The notes beneath the pieces were generated by a model. The model had not been told where the DNA came from. It ran no database searches and worked only from the letters and a program-made list of their open reading frames with translations. A DNA stretch of 6,091 nucleotides from Brevundimonas sp. (GTDB taxonomy: Bacteria > Pseudomonadota > Alphaproteobacteria > Caulobacterales > Caulobacteraceae), in the NCBI GenBank assembly GCA_015234495.1, contig JADGMZ010000074.1, positions 1 through 6,091 on the forward strand, written 5' to 3'. Position 1 is the first letter of the stretch. Every line of letters starts with the position of its first letter. Below, piece by piece: positions 1 to 4,867 of this stretch. Both the position numbers and the translations under genes were made by a program.

Positions 1-135
1 GACGCCGCCCCACACCGCCATGGCGCCGAGGATGACCAGGCCGAAGCCGGCCAGCCGCTGATTGCGGCCGACCGCGCGCAGTTCGGCGCGGTACCGCGCC
101 ACCGCCTGTTCGTCGGAGAGGTCCGGACGGGTCAT
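1..135 (-). CDS. Small putative membrane protein, 5' part only (runs off the left edge)
   Basis: Only the first 45 residues are visible, starting MTRPDLSDEQ; the gene continues beyond base 1. Residues 1-27 are polar and charged and probably cytoplasmic. From about residue 28 (LAGFGLVILGAMAVWGGV) the chain becomes hydrophobic and looks like the start of a transmembrane segment. The ATG at 135-133 overlaps the nuoE stop by four bases (ATGA), which decides the start; no clear Shine-Dalgarno is seen, so it probably relies on translational coupling to nuoE. It lies where nuoF would be expected in the canonical order, so it is an extra gene inserted between nuoE and the rest of the operon. I do not recognise the family. 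A role in complex I assembly or stability would be inference from position only. That it is a real gene is fairly sure from the overlap and composition; its length and function cannot be judged here. Confidence 0.7.
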   Translation of the reverse strand, partial: MTRPDLSDEQAVARYRAELRAVGRNQRLAGFGLVILGAMAVWGGV

Positions 136-794
136 GCGGGAACCGGCTTGCTGTTGGGCAGCGACTTGATCGGCCTGGCGGCCGAGCCGTCATAGAGCGC
201 GGGATCGGTCAGGGTCAGGGCCCCGCCCTCCGGCGCCGAGTTGACGCGGTCGACGCGCGGTCCCGGTTTCGGCTTCCTGCCCGCGGCGAAGTCGTCGATG
301 ATCTGGCCCAGGCTCTCGGGCGTCAGGTCCTCGAAATAGTGGTCGTTGATCTGGGCCATCGGCGCATTGGCGCAGGCGCCCAGGCACTCGACCTCCTGCC
401 AGGTGAAGCGGCCGTCGGCGCTGAGCACGTCCTTGGGTCCGATCCGGTCCCGGCACACCTTCATCAGGTCATTGGCCCCGCGCAGCATGCACGGCGTCGT
501 GCCGCACACCTGGATAAGCGCCGTGGTTCCAACGGGTTCGAGCTGGAACATGGTGTAGAAGGTGGCCACCTCCAGCACCCGGATGAAGGGCATGCCGAGG
601 AGTTCGCCGATGGTGCGGATGGCGGGCTCGGAGACCCAGCCCTCCTGCTTCTGGACCAGCCACAGGATCGGGATCACCGCCGAAGCGCGGCGCTGTTCCG
701 GATATTTGCTGATCCACCAGTCGGCCTTGGCCTTCGTCGCCTTGGAGAAGGCGAACGAGGCGGGCTGTTCCTTGGCGAGACGACGAACGCTCAT
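132..794 (-). CDS. nuoE: NADH-quinone oxidoreductase subunit E (NuoE, 24 kDa-type 2Fe-2S subunit)
   Basis: A 220-residue subunit of the NADH-dehydrogenase module of complex I, on the cytoplasmic side. It has a thioredoxin-like fold and binds the [2Fe-2S] cluster N1a next to the FMN subunit NuoF. The four expected ligands are visible: Cys97 and Cys102 in VCGTTPC (Cx4C), and Cys137 and Cys141 in ECLGAC (Cx3C). An N-terminal helical region (about 20-85, with ILWLVQKQEGWV and VATFYTMFQLEPVG) is typical of the family. The tail after residue 175 is Pro/Gly-rich, and such tails are usual in alphaproteobacterial NuoE. The frame is open upstream to 1052, but the start at 794 is chosen because homology begins there, it forms a TGATG junction with the preceding small gene, and GGAAG lies four bases upstream. 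The upstream extension would only be out-of-frame nuoD and small-gene sequence. Its stop overlaps the next gene by ATGA. Confidence 0.97.
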   Translation of the reverse strand: MSVRRLAKEQPASFAFSKATKAKADWWISKYPEQRRASAVIPILWLVQKQEGWVSEPAIRTIGELLGMPFIRVLEVATFYTMFQLEPVGTTALIQVCGTTPCMLRGANDLMKVCRDRIGPKDVLSADGRFTWQEVECLGACANAPMAQINDHYFEDLTPESLGQIIDDFAAGRKPKPGPRVDRVNSAPEGGALTLTDPALYDGSAARPIKSLPNSKPVPA

Positions 795-982
795 CAGACT
801 TCCATTTCCGAGGCGACGACGCCGTCGCCCAGCATTTTCTTGCGAACCGTAAGGACCTTGTGCTGGCCCTGACGCCGGACGAGGAAGCAGTGGGTCTGCC
901 AACCCGAACTGTCGGTGGCGACCGAAAAATCGGCCACCTCCCAACCCTGCCGGACCAGATCGCTGAGCGGCTTGTCGGTCAC
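794..982 (-). CDS. Conserved-looking 62-residue hypothetical protein inside the nuo operon (DUF4177-like pattern)
   Basis: A short cytoplasmic protein with no signal peptide or membrane segment. The start is GTG at 982-980, overlapping the nuoD stop as GTGA, with GAGG at 993-990 seven bases upstream; the only later Met is near residue 50, so the GTG start is strongly favoured. The sequence runs from a helix-like start ([15 protein letters not shown]) into alternating strand-like residues ([21 protein letters not shown]). The pattern L..L...GWEV followed by a short gap and FLVRR resembles the small DUF4177 fold (helix, GWEL motif, then a strand ending in KR or RR), but this is recognition by eye and the match may be loose. 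A single Cys (residue 32) argues against an iron-sulfur role. Its place between nuoD and nuoE, coupled on both sides, suggests production in proportion to complex I subunits. The function is unknown. Confidence 0.8.
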   Translation of the reverse strand: MTDKPLSDLVRQGWEVADFSVATDSSGWQTHCFLVRRQGQHKVLTVRKKMLGDGVVASEMEV

Positions 983-2244
983 CGGTCCACCTCGCCGAAG
1001 ACGATGTCCAGCGAACCGAGAATGGCCGAGACGTCAGCCAGCATGTGGCCACGGTTCATCCAGTCCATGGCCTGCAGGTGCTTGAACCCGGGGGCGGCGA
1101 TCTTCACCCGGTACGGCTTGTTGGTGCCGTCCGAGACCAGATAGACGCCGAACTCGCCCTTGGGGGCCTCGACGGCGGCGTAGACCTCGCCCTCGGGAGT
1201 GCGGAAGCCCTCGGTGAACAGCTTGAAGTGATGGATCATGGCTTCCATCGAGCGCTTCATCTCGCCCCGGCGCGGCGGAGTGATCTTGTTATCCTCGGCC
1301 AGCACGGGCTCGCCGGGGCAGTTGCGCAGCTTGTGGATGCACTGCTCCATGATCCGCACCGACTGCTTCATCTCCTCGATGCGCACCAGGTAGCGGTCCC
1401 AGCAGTCGCCGTTCTTGCCCACGGCGATGTCGAACTCGAGGTCGGCGTAGCACTCGTACGGCTGCGACTTGCGCAGGTCCCATGCAATGTCCGAGCCGCG
1501 CAGCATCACGCCCGTGAAGCCCCAGTCGAGCGCCTGCTGCTTCGAGACCACGCCGATGTCGACGTTGCGCTGCTTGAAGATTCGGTTCTCGGTGATCAGC
1601 GACTCGATATCCTTCAGCGCCGCCGGGAACTCCAGGCACCAGCGGCCGATGTCGTCGATCAGGTCCGGAGACAGGTCCTGGTGGACGCCGCCAGGGCGGA
1701 AGTAGTTGGCGTGCAGGCGAGCGCCCGAGGCGCGCTCGTAGAACACCATCAGCTTCTCGCGCTCCTCGAAACCCCACAGCGGCGGGGTCAGGGCGCCCAC
1801 GTCCATGGCCTGGGTGGTCACGTTCAGCAGGTGCGACAGGATGCGGCCGATTTCCGAGTACAGCACCCGGATCAGCTGGCCCCGATAGGGCACGTCCACC
1901 CCCAGCAGCCGCTCGATGGCCAGGCAGAAGGCGTGTTCCTGGTTCATCGGCGCGACGTAGTCGAGGCGATCCAGATAAGGCACGTTCTGCAAATAGGTGC
2001 GCGCCTCCATCAGCTTCTCGGTGCCGCGGTGAAGCAGGCCGATATGCTGATCCACCCGCTCGACCACTTCGCCGTCCAGCTCCAGCACCAGACGCAGCAC
2101 GCCGTGCGCGGCCGGGTGCTGCGGGCCGAAGTTGATGGTGAACTTGCGGTCGTCCATCGCCCGCGCGTGTTCGGTCAGGCCCTCGTCGCCAAAGACGTCG
2201 CCCGAGACGCCCAGGGGGGCGGGGGTGTGGGAACCCTCAGCCAT
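979..2244 (-). CDS. nuoD: NADH-quinone oxidoreductase subunit D (NuoD, 49 kDa-type)
   Basis: A 421-residue subunit of the connecting module of complex I, homologous to the large subunit of NiFe hydrogenases, that forms much of the quinone-binding cavity with NuoB. The first 30 residues are a variable extension; the conserved core starts at [16 protein letters not shown] (33-48). Seen directly: the family signature [13 protein letters not shown] (70-82), [15 protein letters not shown] (82-96), and the invariant C-terminus DIVFGEVDR. By comparison with the Thermus homologue from memory, His47 and Tyr96 correspond to the quinone-headgroup residues (Thermus His38 and Tyr87). It is a separate gene, not a nuoCD fusion. 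The ATG at 2244 is chosen because it overlaps the nuoC stop (TGATG) and has AAGGGG (2258-2253) eight bases upstream; the frame stays open to 2667 only as a shadow of nuoC. A start at Met30 is possible but has no comparable junction. Confidence 0.98.
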   Translation of the reverse strand: MAEGSHTPAPLGVSGDVFGDEGLTEHARAMDDRKFTINFGPQHPAAHGVLRLVLELDGEVVERVDQHIGLLHRGTEKLMEARTYLQNVPYLDRLDYVAPMNQEHAFCLAIERLLGVDVPYRGQLIRVLYSEIGRILSHLLNVTTQAMDVGALTPPLWGFEEREKLMVFYERASGARLHANYFRPGGVHQDLSPDLIDDIGRWCLEFPAALKDIESLITENRIFKQRNVDIGVVSKQQALDWGFTGVMLRGSDIAWDLRKSQPYECYADLEFDIAVGKNGDCWDRYLVRIEEMKQSVRIMEQCIHKLRNCPGEPVLAEDNKITPPRRGEMKRSMEAMIHHFKLFTEGFRTPEGEVYAAVEAPKGEFGVYLVSDGTNKPYRVKIAAPGFKHLQAMDWMNRGHMLADVSAILGSLDIVFGEVDR

Positions 2245-2858
2245 CAGCCGTTCCCCTTCTCGTCGCCCGGCAGGACATAGTCGGCGCCTTCCCACGGCGA
2301 CATGAAGTCGAAGCGCCGGAACTCCTGGGTCAGCTTGACGGGTTCGTAGACCACCCGCTTCTGCTCGTCGTCGTAACGGACCTCGACATAGCCCGTCATC
2401 GGGAAGTCCTTGCGCAGCGGGTGGCCCTGGAAGCCGTAGTCGGTCAGCAGCCGGCGCAGGTCCGGGTGGCCCGAGAACAGCATGCCGTACATGTCGAACG
2501 CCTCGCGCTCGAACCAGTCGGCGTTGGGGTAGACCTCGATGACGCTGGGGACAGGCCTGTGCTCGTCCGTCGCCACCTTGACGCGGAGGCGCGCGTTCCG
2601 GGTCAGGGACAGCAGGTGGTAGACCACCTCGAAACGCTCTTCGCGGTCGGGGAAATCCACCCCGCACAGGTCGACCAGCTGCTGGAAGCCGAAGCGGTCG
2701 CGCAGCGCGGCCAGCACCTCGACGATGCGGTCGCGCTCGGCCACCAGCGTCAGTTCGCCGTAGGCCACCTGGGCCTGGACGCCGAGGGCGCCGACCATCT
2801 CGGCCCCCAGCGGCGTCAGCGCCGATTCCATCTCTTCAATGCGGGCGACGGCGTTCAT
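2244..2858 (-). CDS. nuoC: NADH-quinone oxidoreductase subunit C (NuoC, 30 kDa-type)
   Basis: A 204-residue subunit of the hydrophilic arm with no cofactor; it packs against NuoD and NuoB in the quinone-reducing connecting module. The 30 kDa family signature lies at 117-141, beginning EREAFDMYG and ending RRLLTDY, followed by the conserved [22 protein letters not shown] stretch (142-163; key residues H146, P147, R149, D151, P153). The C-terminal segment [20 protein letters not shown] (181-200) is also typical of alphaproteobacterial NuoC. Length fits a free-standing NuoC. The ATG overlaps the nuoB stop by four bases (ATGA). The nearest purine-rich stretch (GGGGA) is about 12 bases upstream, rather far, so initiation probably depends on termination of nuoB translation. 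The stop is shared with the nuoD start (TGATG). Confidence 0.98.
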   Translation of the reverse strand: MNAVARIEEMESALTPLGAEMVGALGVQAQVAYGELTLVAERDRIVEVLAALRDRFGFQQLVDLCGVDFPDREERFEVVYHLLSLTRNARLRVKVATDEHRPVPSVIEVYPNADWFEREAFDMYGMLFSGHPDLRRLLTDYGFQGHPLRKDFPMTGYVEVRYDDEQKRVVYEPVKLTQEFRRFDFMSPWEGADYVLPGDEKGNG

Positions 2859-3487
2859 CGGTCGATGGTCCCCGTGCGGCGGATCTTCTTCTGCAGTTGC
2901 AGCAGCCCGTACAGCAGGGCCTCAGCCGTCGGCGGGCACCCCGGCACATAGGCGTCCACCGGGACCACCCGGTCGCAACCCCGAACGACGCTATAACTGT
3001 AGTGGTAGTACCCGCCGCCATTGGCGCACGAGCCCATGGACAGGACGTACCGGGGGTCCGGCATCTGGTCGTAGACCTTGCGCAGGGCCGGAGCCATCTT
3101 GTTGGTCAGGGTCCCGGCCACGATCATCAGGTCCGACTGGCGCGGACTGGCGCGCGGGGCCATGCCGAAACGCTCCATGTCGTAGCGAGGCATCGAGGCC
3201 TGCATCATCTCCACGGCGCAGCAGGCCAGGCCGAAGGTCATCCACATCAGCGAGCCGGTGCGGGCCCAGTTGATGACGTCGTCCAGCGAGGTGGTGATGA
3301 AGCCGCGCTCGCCCAGCTCGGCGTTGACGGCCTCGAAGAACTTGTCGTGCACCGCCGGGTCGTAGCCCTGCACCAGGGTGCGTCCGGCCTGGCCGAAGGC
3401 GACCGGCGACGAAGGCGCGCCCGACGGCGACGCGCCCTGGTTGCCCGCTCCGATCAGCGGCAGGGTGTTGTCGGTGGTCACTCCCAT
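2855..3487 (-). CDS. nuoB: NADH-quinone oxidoreductase subunit B (NuoB, cluster N2 subunit)
   Basis: A 210-residue subunit (homologue of bovine PSST) carrying [4Fe-4S] cluster N2, the last iron-sulfur centre before quinone. The ligands are visible: adjacent Cys89 and Cys90 in [10 protein letters not shown], Cys154 in SMGSCANGG and Cys184 in the signature [17 protein letters not shown] (170-186). The core from about residue 60 ([11 protein letters not shown]) is near-identical to other alphaproteobacterial NuoB proteins. The first 40 or so residues are a Gly/Ser/Pro/Ala-rich extension. The start is debatable. ATG at 3487 overlaps nuoA by 10 bases and has a purine-rich AGAAGG about ten bases upstream. 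GTG at 3481 would give a four-base GTGA junction like the others in this operon, but has no well-spaced ribosome binding site; ATG is preferred. The open frame reaches 3718 only as a shadow of nuoA. The stop overlaps nuoC by ATGA. Confidence 0.97.
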   Translation of the reverse strand: MGVTTDNTLPLIGAGNQGASPSGAPSSPVAFGQAGRTLVQGYDPAVHDKFFEAVNAELGERGFITTSLDDVINWARTGSLMWMTFGLACCAVEMMQASMPRYDMERFGMAPRASPRQSDLMIVAGTLTNKMAPALRKVYDQMPDPRYVLSMGSCANGGGYYHYSYSVVRGCDRVVPVDAYVPGCPPTAEALLYGLLQLQKKIRRTGTIDR

Positions 3488-3855
3488 TCGAGGGCGCCCT
3501 TCTTCCATTCGTAGATGAAGCCGATGGTCAGAACGCCGAGGAAGATCATCATCGACCAGAAGGCGAACACCATGCCGGCGCGCGACAGGTCGAACATCGA
3601 CACCGCCCACGGGAACAGGAAGGCCACTTCCAGGTCGAAGATGATGAACAGGATCGAGACCAGGTAGAAGCGCACGTCGAATTTCATGCGCGCGTCGTCG
3701 AAGGCGTTGAAGCCGCACTCGTAGGCCGACAGCTTCTCGGAGTCCGGGTTCTTGGGCGCCAGCACCCAGGCGGCCAGCATGAAGCCGAGCCCGAGCGCCG
3801 TCGCGATCCCGAGAAAGACCACGATCGGCAGGTATTCGAGAAGAAATGCATTCAT
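3478..3855 (-). CDS. nuoA: NADH-quinone oxidoreductase subunit A (NuoA)
   Basis: A 125-residue inner-membrane subunit (ND3 homologue) at the junction of the hydrophilic and membrane arms, helping couple quinone reduction to proton pumping. Three transmembrane helices are evident, at about residues 8-32, 62-84 and 93-115. Between helices 1 and 2 lies the conserved loop with [13 protein letters not shown] (44-56), including the Cys47 loop known from ND3. Helix 2 carries the conserved acidic pair in [11 protein letters not shown] (Asp74, Glu76). The C-terminus [11 protein letters not shown] is typical of alphaproteobacteria. The ATG at 3855 has ACGAGG (3870-3865) nine bases upstream and is the first gene of the operon, consistent with the usual nuoA-first order. 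A plausible promoter lies 46 bases further upstream. Confidence 0.98.
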   Translation of the reverse strand: MNAFLLEYLPIVVFLGIATALGLGFMLAAWVLAPKNPDSEKLSAYECGFNAFDDARMKFDVRFYLVSILFIIFDLEVAFLFPWAVSMFDLSRAGMVFAFWSMMIFLGVLTIGFIYEWKKGALEWE

Positions 3856-3900
3856 CCGGAAGAACCTCGTCCGCCGTGAGAGGGAGGGCGGAATCGGCGC

Positions 3901-3929
3901 TTTCTAGCCTCGTAACCGCGCCCGTTCAA
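3901..3929 (-). promoter_or_regulatory. Candidate housekeeping-sigma promoter for the nuo operon
   Basis: On the minus strand, TTGAAC (3929-3924) and TAGAAA (3906-3901) are separated by 17 bases, each matching four of six positions of the TTGACA/TATAAT consensus. Transcription would start near 3894 and give a leader of about 39 bases before the nuoA ATG. A GANTC site (GAATC, 3891-3895) sits at the predicted start point. It is the best match I see by eye in this intergenic region, but there is no experimental support. Confidence 0.45.
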
Positions 3930-3987
3930 ACCCATGCGGCGAAAGGTTTTTCTTGCGAGCGATTCGCAGCTTTACCGGGGCGTGTCG

Positions 3988-4014
3988 CGGCCCGGCGGGA
4001 CCCGCTCGGGGCCG
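3988..4014. repeat. GC-rich inverted repeat in the nuo/tRNA-Asp divergent region
   Basis: CGGCCC (3988-3993) and GGGCCG (4009-4014) can pair, and inside them GCGG (3995-3998) can pair with CCGC (4002-4005), giving a strong hairpin. It lies between the two outward-facing promoters. There is no T tract on either strand after the stem, so it is not a convincing terminator. The rest of 3856-4117 holds no gene that I can support, only the two promoters, two GANTC sites (3891-3895 and 3961-3965) and this repeat. Confidence 0.3.
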
Positions 4015-4047
4015 AAGAAAAACTGCCGCCCGGCGCGTCATCCTCGC

Positions 4048-4077
4048 TTGACAGTTCGCGGCGCCCCCGCCTAAACG
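4048..4077 (+). promoter_or_regulatory. Strong candidate promoter for tRNA-Asp
   Basis: A perfect -35 TTGACA (4048-4053) is followed, 17-18 bases on, by CTAAAC or TAAACG (4071-4077). It is preceded by C, giving the CTTGACA form often seen at alphaproteobacterial tRNA and rRNA promoters. The predicted start near 4084 leaves a 5' leader of about 34 bases for RNase P to remove. The -10 is imperfect. Confidence 0.6.
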
Positions 4078-4117
4078 ACGCCCCTCGCCGCGACGCACTG
4101 CTTCGCGGCCGGGAAAC

Positions 4118-4194
4118 GCGGGTGTAGCTCAGTTGGTTAGAGTGCCGGCCTGTCACGCCGGAGGTCGCGGGTTCGAGCCCCGTCACTCGCGCCA
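4118..4194 (+). tRNA. tRNA-Asp (anticodon GTC)
   Basis: A complete 77-base cloverleaf. The acceptor stem GCGGGTG (4118-4124) pairs with CACTCGC (4184-4190) with one G-T wobble. The D arm contains AGCTCAGTTGGTTAGAGT. The anticodon stem CCGGC/GCCGG (4145-4149 and 4157-4161) encloses the loop CTGTCAC with anticodon GTC at 4152-4154. The T arm has the GGTTCGAGCC core. The discriminator base is G73 (4191), the aspartate identity element, and CCA is encoded at 4192-4194. No intron and no mismatch. It reads GAC and GAU codons. Confidence 0.98.
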
Positions 4195-4229
4195 TTCCCT
4201 CTGATTTCGCAGTCAGGGAATGGCGCTTT
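4189..4229 (+). terminator. Intrinsic terminator sharing the 3' end of tRNA-Asp
   Basis: A perfect 12-bp inverted repeat: GCGCCATTCCCT (4189-4200) and AGGGAATGGCGC (4215-4226) around a 14-base loop, followed by TTT (4227-4229). The first six bases of the left arm are the last six of the tRNA, including CCA, so the stem competes with the acceptor stem in the primary transcript. The T run is short, which lowers confidence in strength but not in the structure. Confidence 0.75.
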
Positions 4230-4244
4230 CCGCTCCGCGAGCGG
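4230..4244. repeat. Small perfect hairpin between the tRNA terminator and the exported-protein gene
   Basis: CCGCTC (4230-4235) and GAGCGG (4239-4244) with a three-base loop. On the minus strand it lies 25 bases beyond the stop of the gene ending at 4269 and could be part of that gene's 3' end. It lacks a T tract on that strand, so intrinsic termination is uncertain. On the plus strand it stacks directly behind the tRNA terminator. Confidence 0.35.
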
Positions 4245-4268
4245 GCCCTTCACTTTAAGGTGTATATC

Positions 4269-4628
4269 TCAGCCCCGTCCGGCGACCAGCACATTGCTGA
4301 CCCGGCGGCCCAGGGGATCGCGTGACTGCCAGGTCTCGCCGATGCTGGCGTCGATCAGTTCGGTGCAGAAGCGCGGAATCAGCATGTTCGGCCGGATGTG
4401 GGTCAGGCAGACGCGCTCGCCGCGCACCGACCACCGCGCCGTCAGACGCCGCCCGTCCGAGAACTGGGCCGTATAGGTGCCGTCCGGGTTGAACCAGTGC
4501 TTGACCCATCCGCCGTCGGCGTAACGCGACACCACGGTGTTTCCGAAGGCGTCGTTGATTTCGGCCCCGGCCGGCGCGGCCAGCAGACAAACGGCCGAAA
4601 CGGTCGCGACGGCGAGCGTGCGAAGCAT
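4269..4628 (-). CDS. Small predicted exported protein of unknown function
   Basis: A 119-residue protein. Residues 1-22 form a clear Sec signal peptide: MLRT, a hydrophobic core LAVATVSAVCLLAAPAG, and a likely cleavage after Ala22 (AGA before EINDAFG). Cys14 lies in the core but the preceding residues do not make a lipobox, so a lipoprotein is unlikely. The mature part of about 97 residues is rich in alternating aromatic and polar residues (WVKHWFNPDGTYTAQFSDGR, then RLTARWSVRGERVCL), suggesting a small beta-sheet domain. The two remaining cysteines, Cys74 and Cys88, could form a disulfide in the periplasm. The ATG at 4628 has AGGGG (4639-4635) six bases upstream, which supports the start. 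The gene stands alone: it converges on the tRNA and diverges from the helicase. I do not recognise the family. Confidence 0.82.
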   Translation of the reverse strand: MLRTLAVATVSAVCLLAAPAGAEINDAFGNTVVSRYADGGWVKHWFNPDGTYTAQFSDGRRLTARWSVRGERVCLTHIRPNMLIPRFCTELIDASIGETWQSRDPLGRRVSNVLVAGRG

Positions 4629-4657
4629 CTGGAACCCCTGATCAACCCTCTCCCGTC

Positions 4658-4721
4658 GTCAACTATTAACAAAGGTTTAGGTTCTGCCAAGCCCCCGGAG
4701 ACGACGCTGTGAATAGTTGAC
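4658..4721. repeat. 10-bp inverted repeat pair in the regulatory region upstream of the helicase
   Basis: GTCAACTATT (4658-4667) and its exact reverse complement AATAGTTGAC (4712-4721) lie with centres 54 bases apart, about five helical turns. The right arm supplies TTGAC of the helicase -35 box. A second pair, AAGCCCCC (4689-4696) and GGGGGCTT (4730-4737), interleaves with it. Such a pair may be two operator half-sites for one regulator, or chance; no known regulator motif is recognised. Confidence 0.4.
4666..4680 (+). promoter_or_regulatory. Possible CtrA-type site (TTAA-N7-TTAG)
   Basis: TTAA (4666-4669), seven bases, then TTAG (4677-4680): one mismatch from the TTAA-N7-TTAA box recognised by the alphaproteobacterial cell-cycle regulator CtrA. 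It lies 39 bases upstream of the helicase -35 box and about 38 bases upstream of the exported-protein start codon, so either gene could be the target. The call rests on a short, near-match motif. Confidence 0.25.
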
Positions 4722-4744
4722 TCTGGCGTGGGGGCTTCTATATG
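4717..4744 (+). promoter_or_regulatory. Candidate promoter of the DEAD-box helicase gene, overlapping a GANTC site
   Basis: TTGACT (4717-4722) and TATATG (4739-4744) with a 16-base spacer match the housekeeping consensus at five and four positions. The start would be near 4750, giving a leader of about 118 bases. GACTC (4719-4723), a CcrM methylation site, overlaps the -35 box, and a second one (GAATC, 4771-4775) lies in the leader. Promoters with GANTC at this position can be controlled by the methylation state in Caulobacterales; that this one is so controlled is inference. Confidence 0.6.
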
Positions 4745-4749
4745 CGGCC

Positions 4750-4867
4750 CACGTTCGGGACAGGACTGGCGAATCCGCGCCGCCCGCTCGCCCAGAGACA
4801 GGGCGGTTCCGTACATCGCACGACGCCCCGATGCGCGGGTCGTCCTTTTTCCCAGTCCCAAGGACCC
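4750..4867 (+). promoter_or_regulatory. Structured 5' leader of the helicase gene (possible attenuator or cold-responsive leader)
   Basis: From the predicted start to the ATG there is no good reading frame but several stems. GGGCG(G) at 4801-4806 can pair either with CCGCCC (4780-4785) or with CGCCC (4789-4793, seven-base loop), two mutually exclusive forms. A terminator-like hairpin with a T5 tract follows, and the ribosome binding site AAGGA (4860-4864) comes only ten bases after the T tract. The arrangement would suit attenuation or a small RNA that ends before the gene. The structure is seen in the sequence; the regulation is inference. Confidence 0.4.
4820..4850 (+). terminator. Terminator-like hairpin upstream of the helicase start codon
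   Basis: ACGAC (4820-4824) pairs with GTCGT (4839-4843), and CCG (4828-4830) with CGG (4836-4838), with a three-base bulge on the left side and a five-base loop. CC and then TTTTT (4846-4850) follow. The T tract is the longest in this GC-rich region. Because the coding sequence begins 18 bases later, it must be partial, conditional, or the end of a short leader RNA if it works at all. Confidence 0.4.

Noticed and set aside
1045..2280. 411-residue plus-strand open frame
   Set aside because: It lies antisense to nuoD and the end of nuoC, whose homology is unmistakable. Its His/Leu/Val/Ala/Gln-rich composition is what GC-rich codons give when read on the opposite strand.
3846..4127. 93-residue plus-strand frame in the nuo/tRNA intergenic region
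   Set aside because: It covers both candidate promoters and runs into the tRNA, has no ribosome binding site and no recognisable sequence.
3926..4195. Minus-strand 89-residue frame beginning MARVTGLEPATSGVTG
   Set aside because: This is the antisense translation of tRNA-Asp and its upstream region. The VTGLEPATSGVTG-type string is a familiar misannotation arising from tRNA genes in many genomes. No ribosome binding site or independent support.
4118..4226. tRNA-Asp as an integration (att) site with the inverted CCATTCCCT copy as a trace
   Set aside because: Integration leaves direct, not inverted, repeats of the tRNA 3' end, and no integrase or foreign-looking DNA is nearby. A terminator explains the repeat better.
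4657..4662. TTGACG on the minus strand as the -35 box of the exported-protein gene
   Set aside because: No acceptable -10 sequence is found 15-18 bases downstream, and the start codon is too close. TTGGCA further upstream with TAATAG is only a weak alternative, so no promoter is annotated for this gene.
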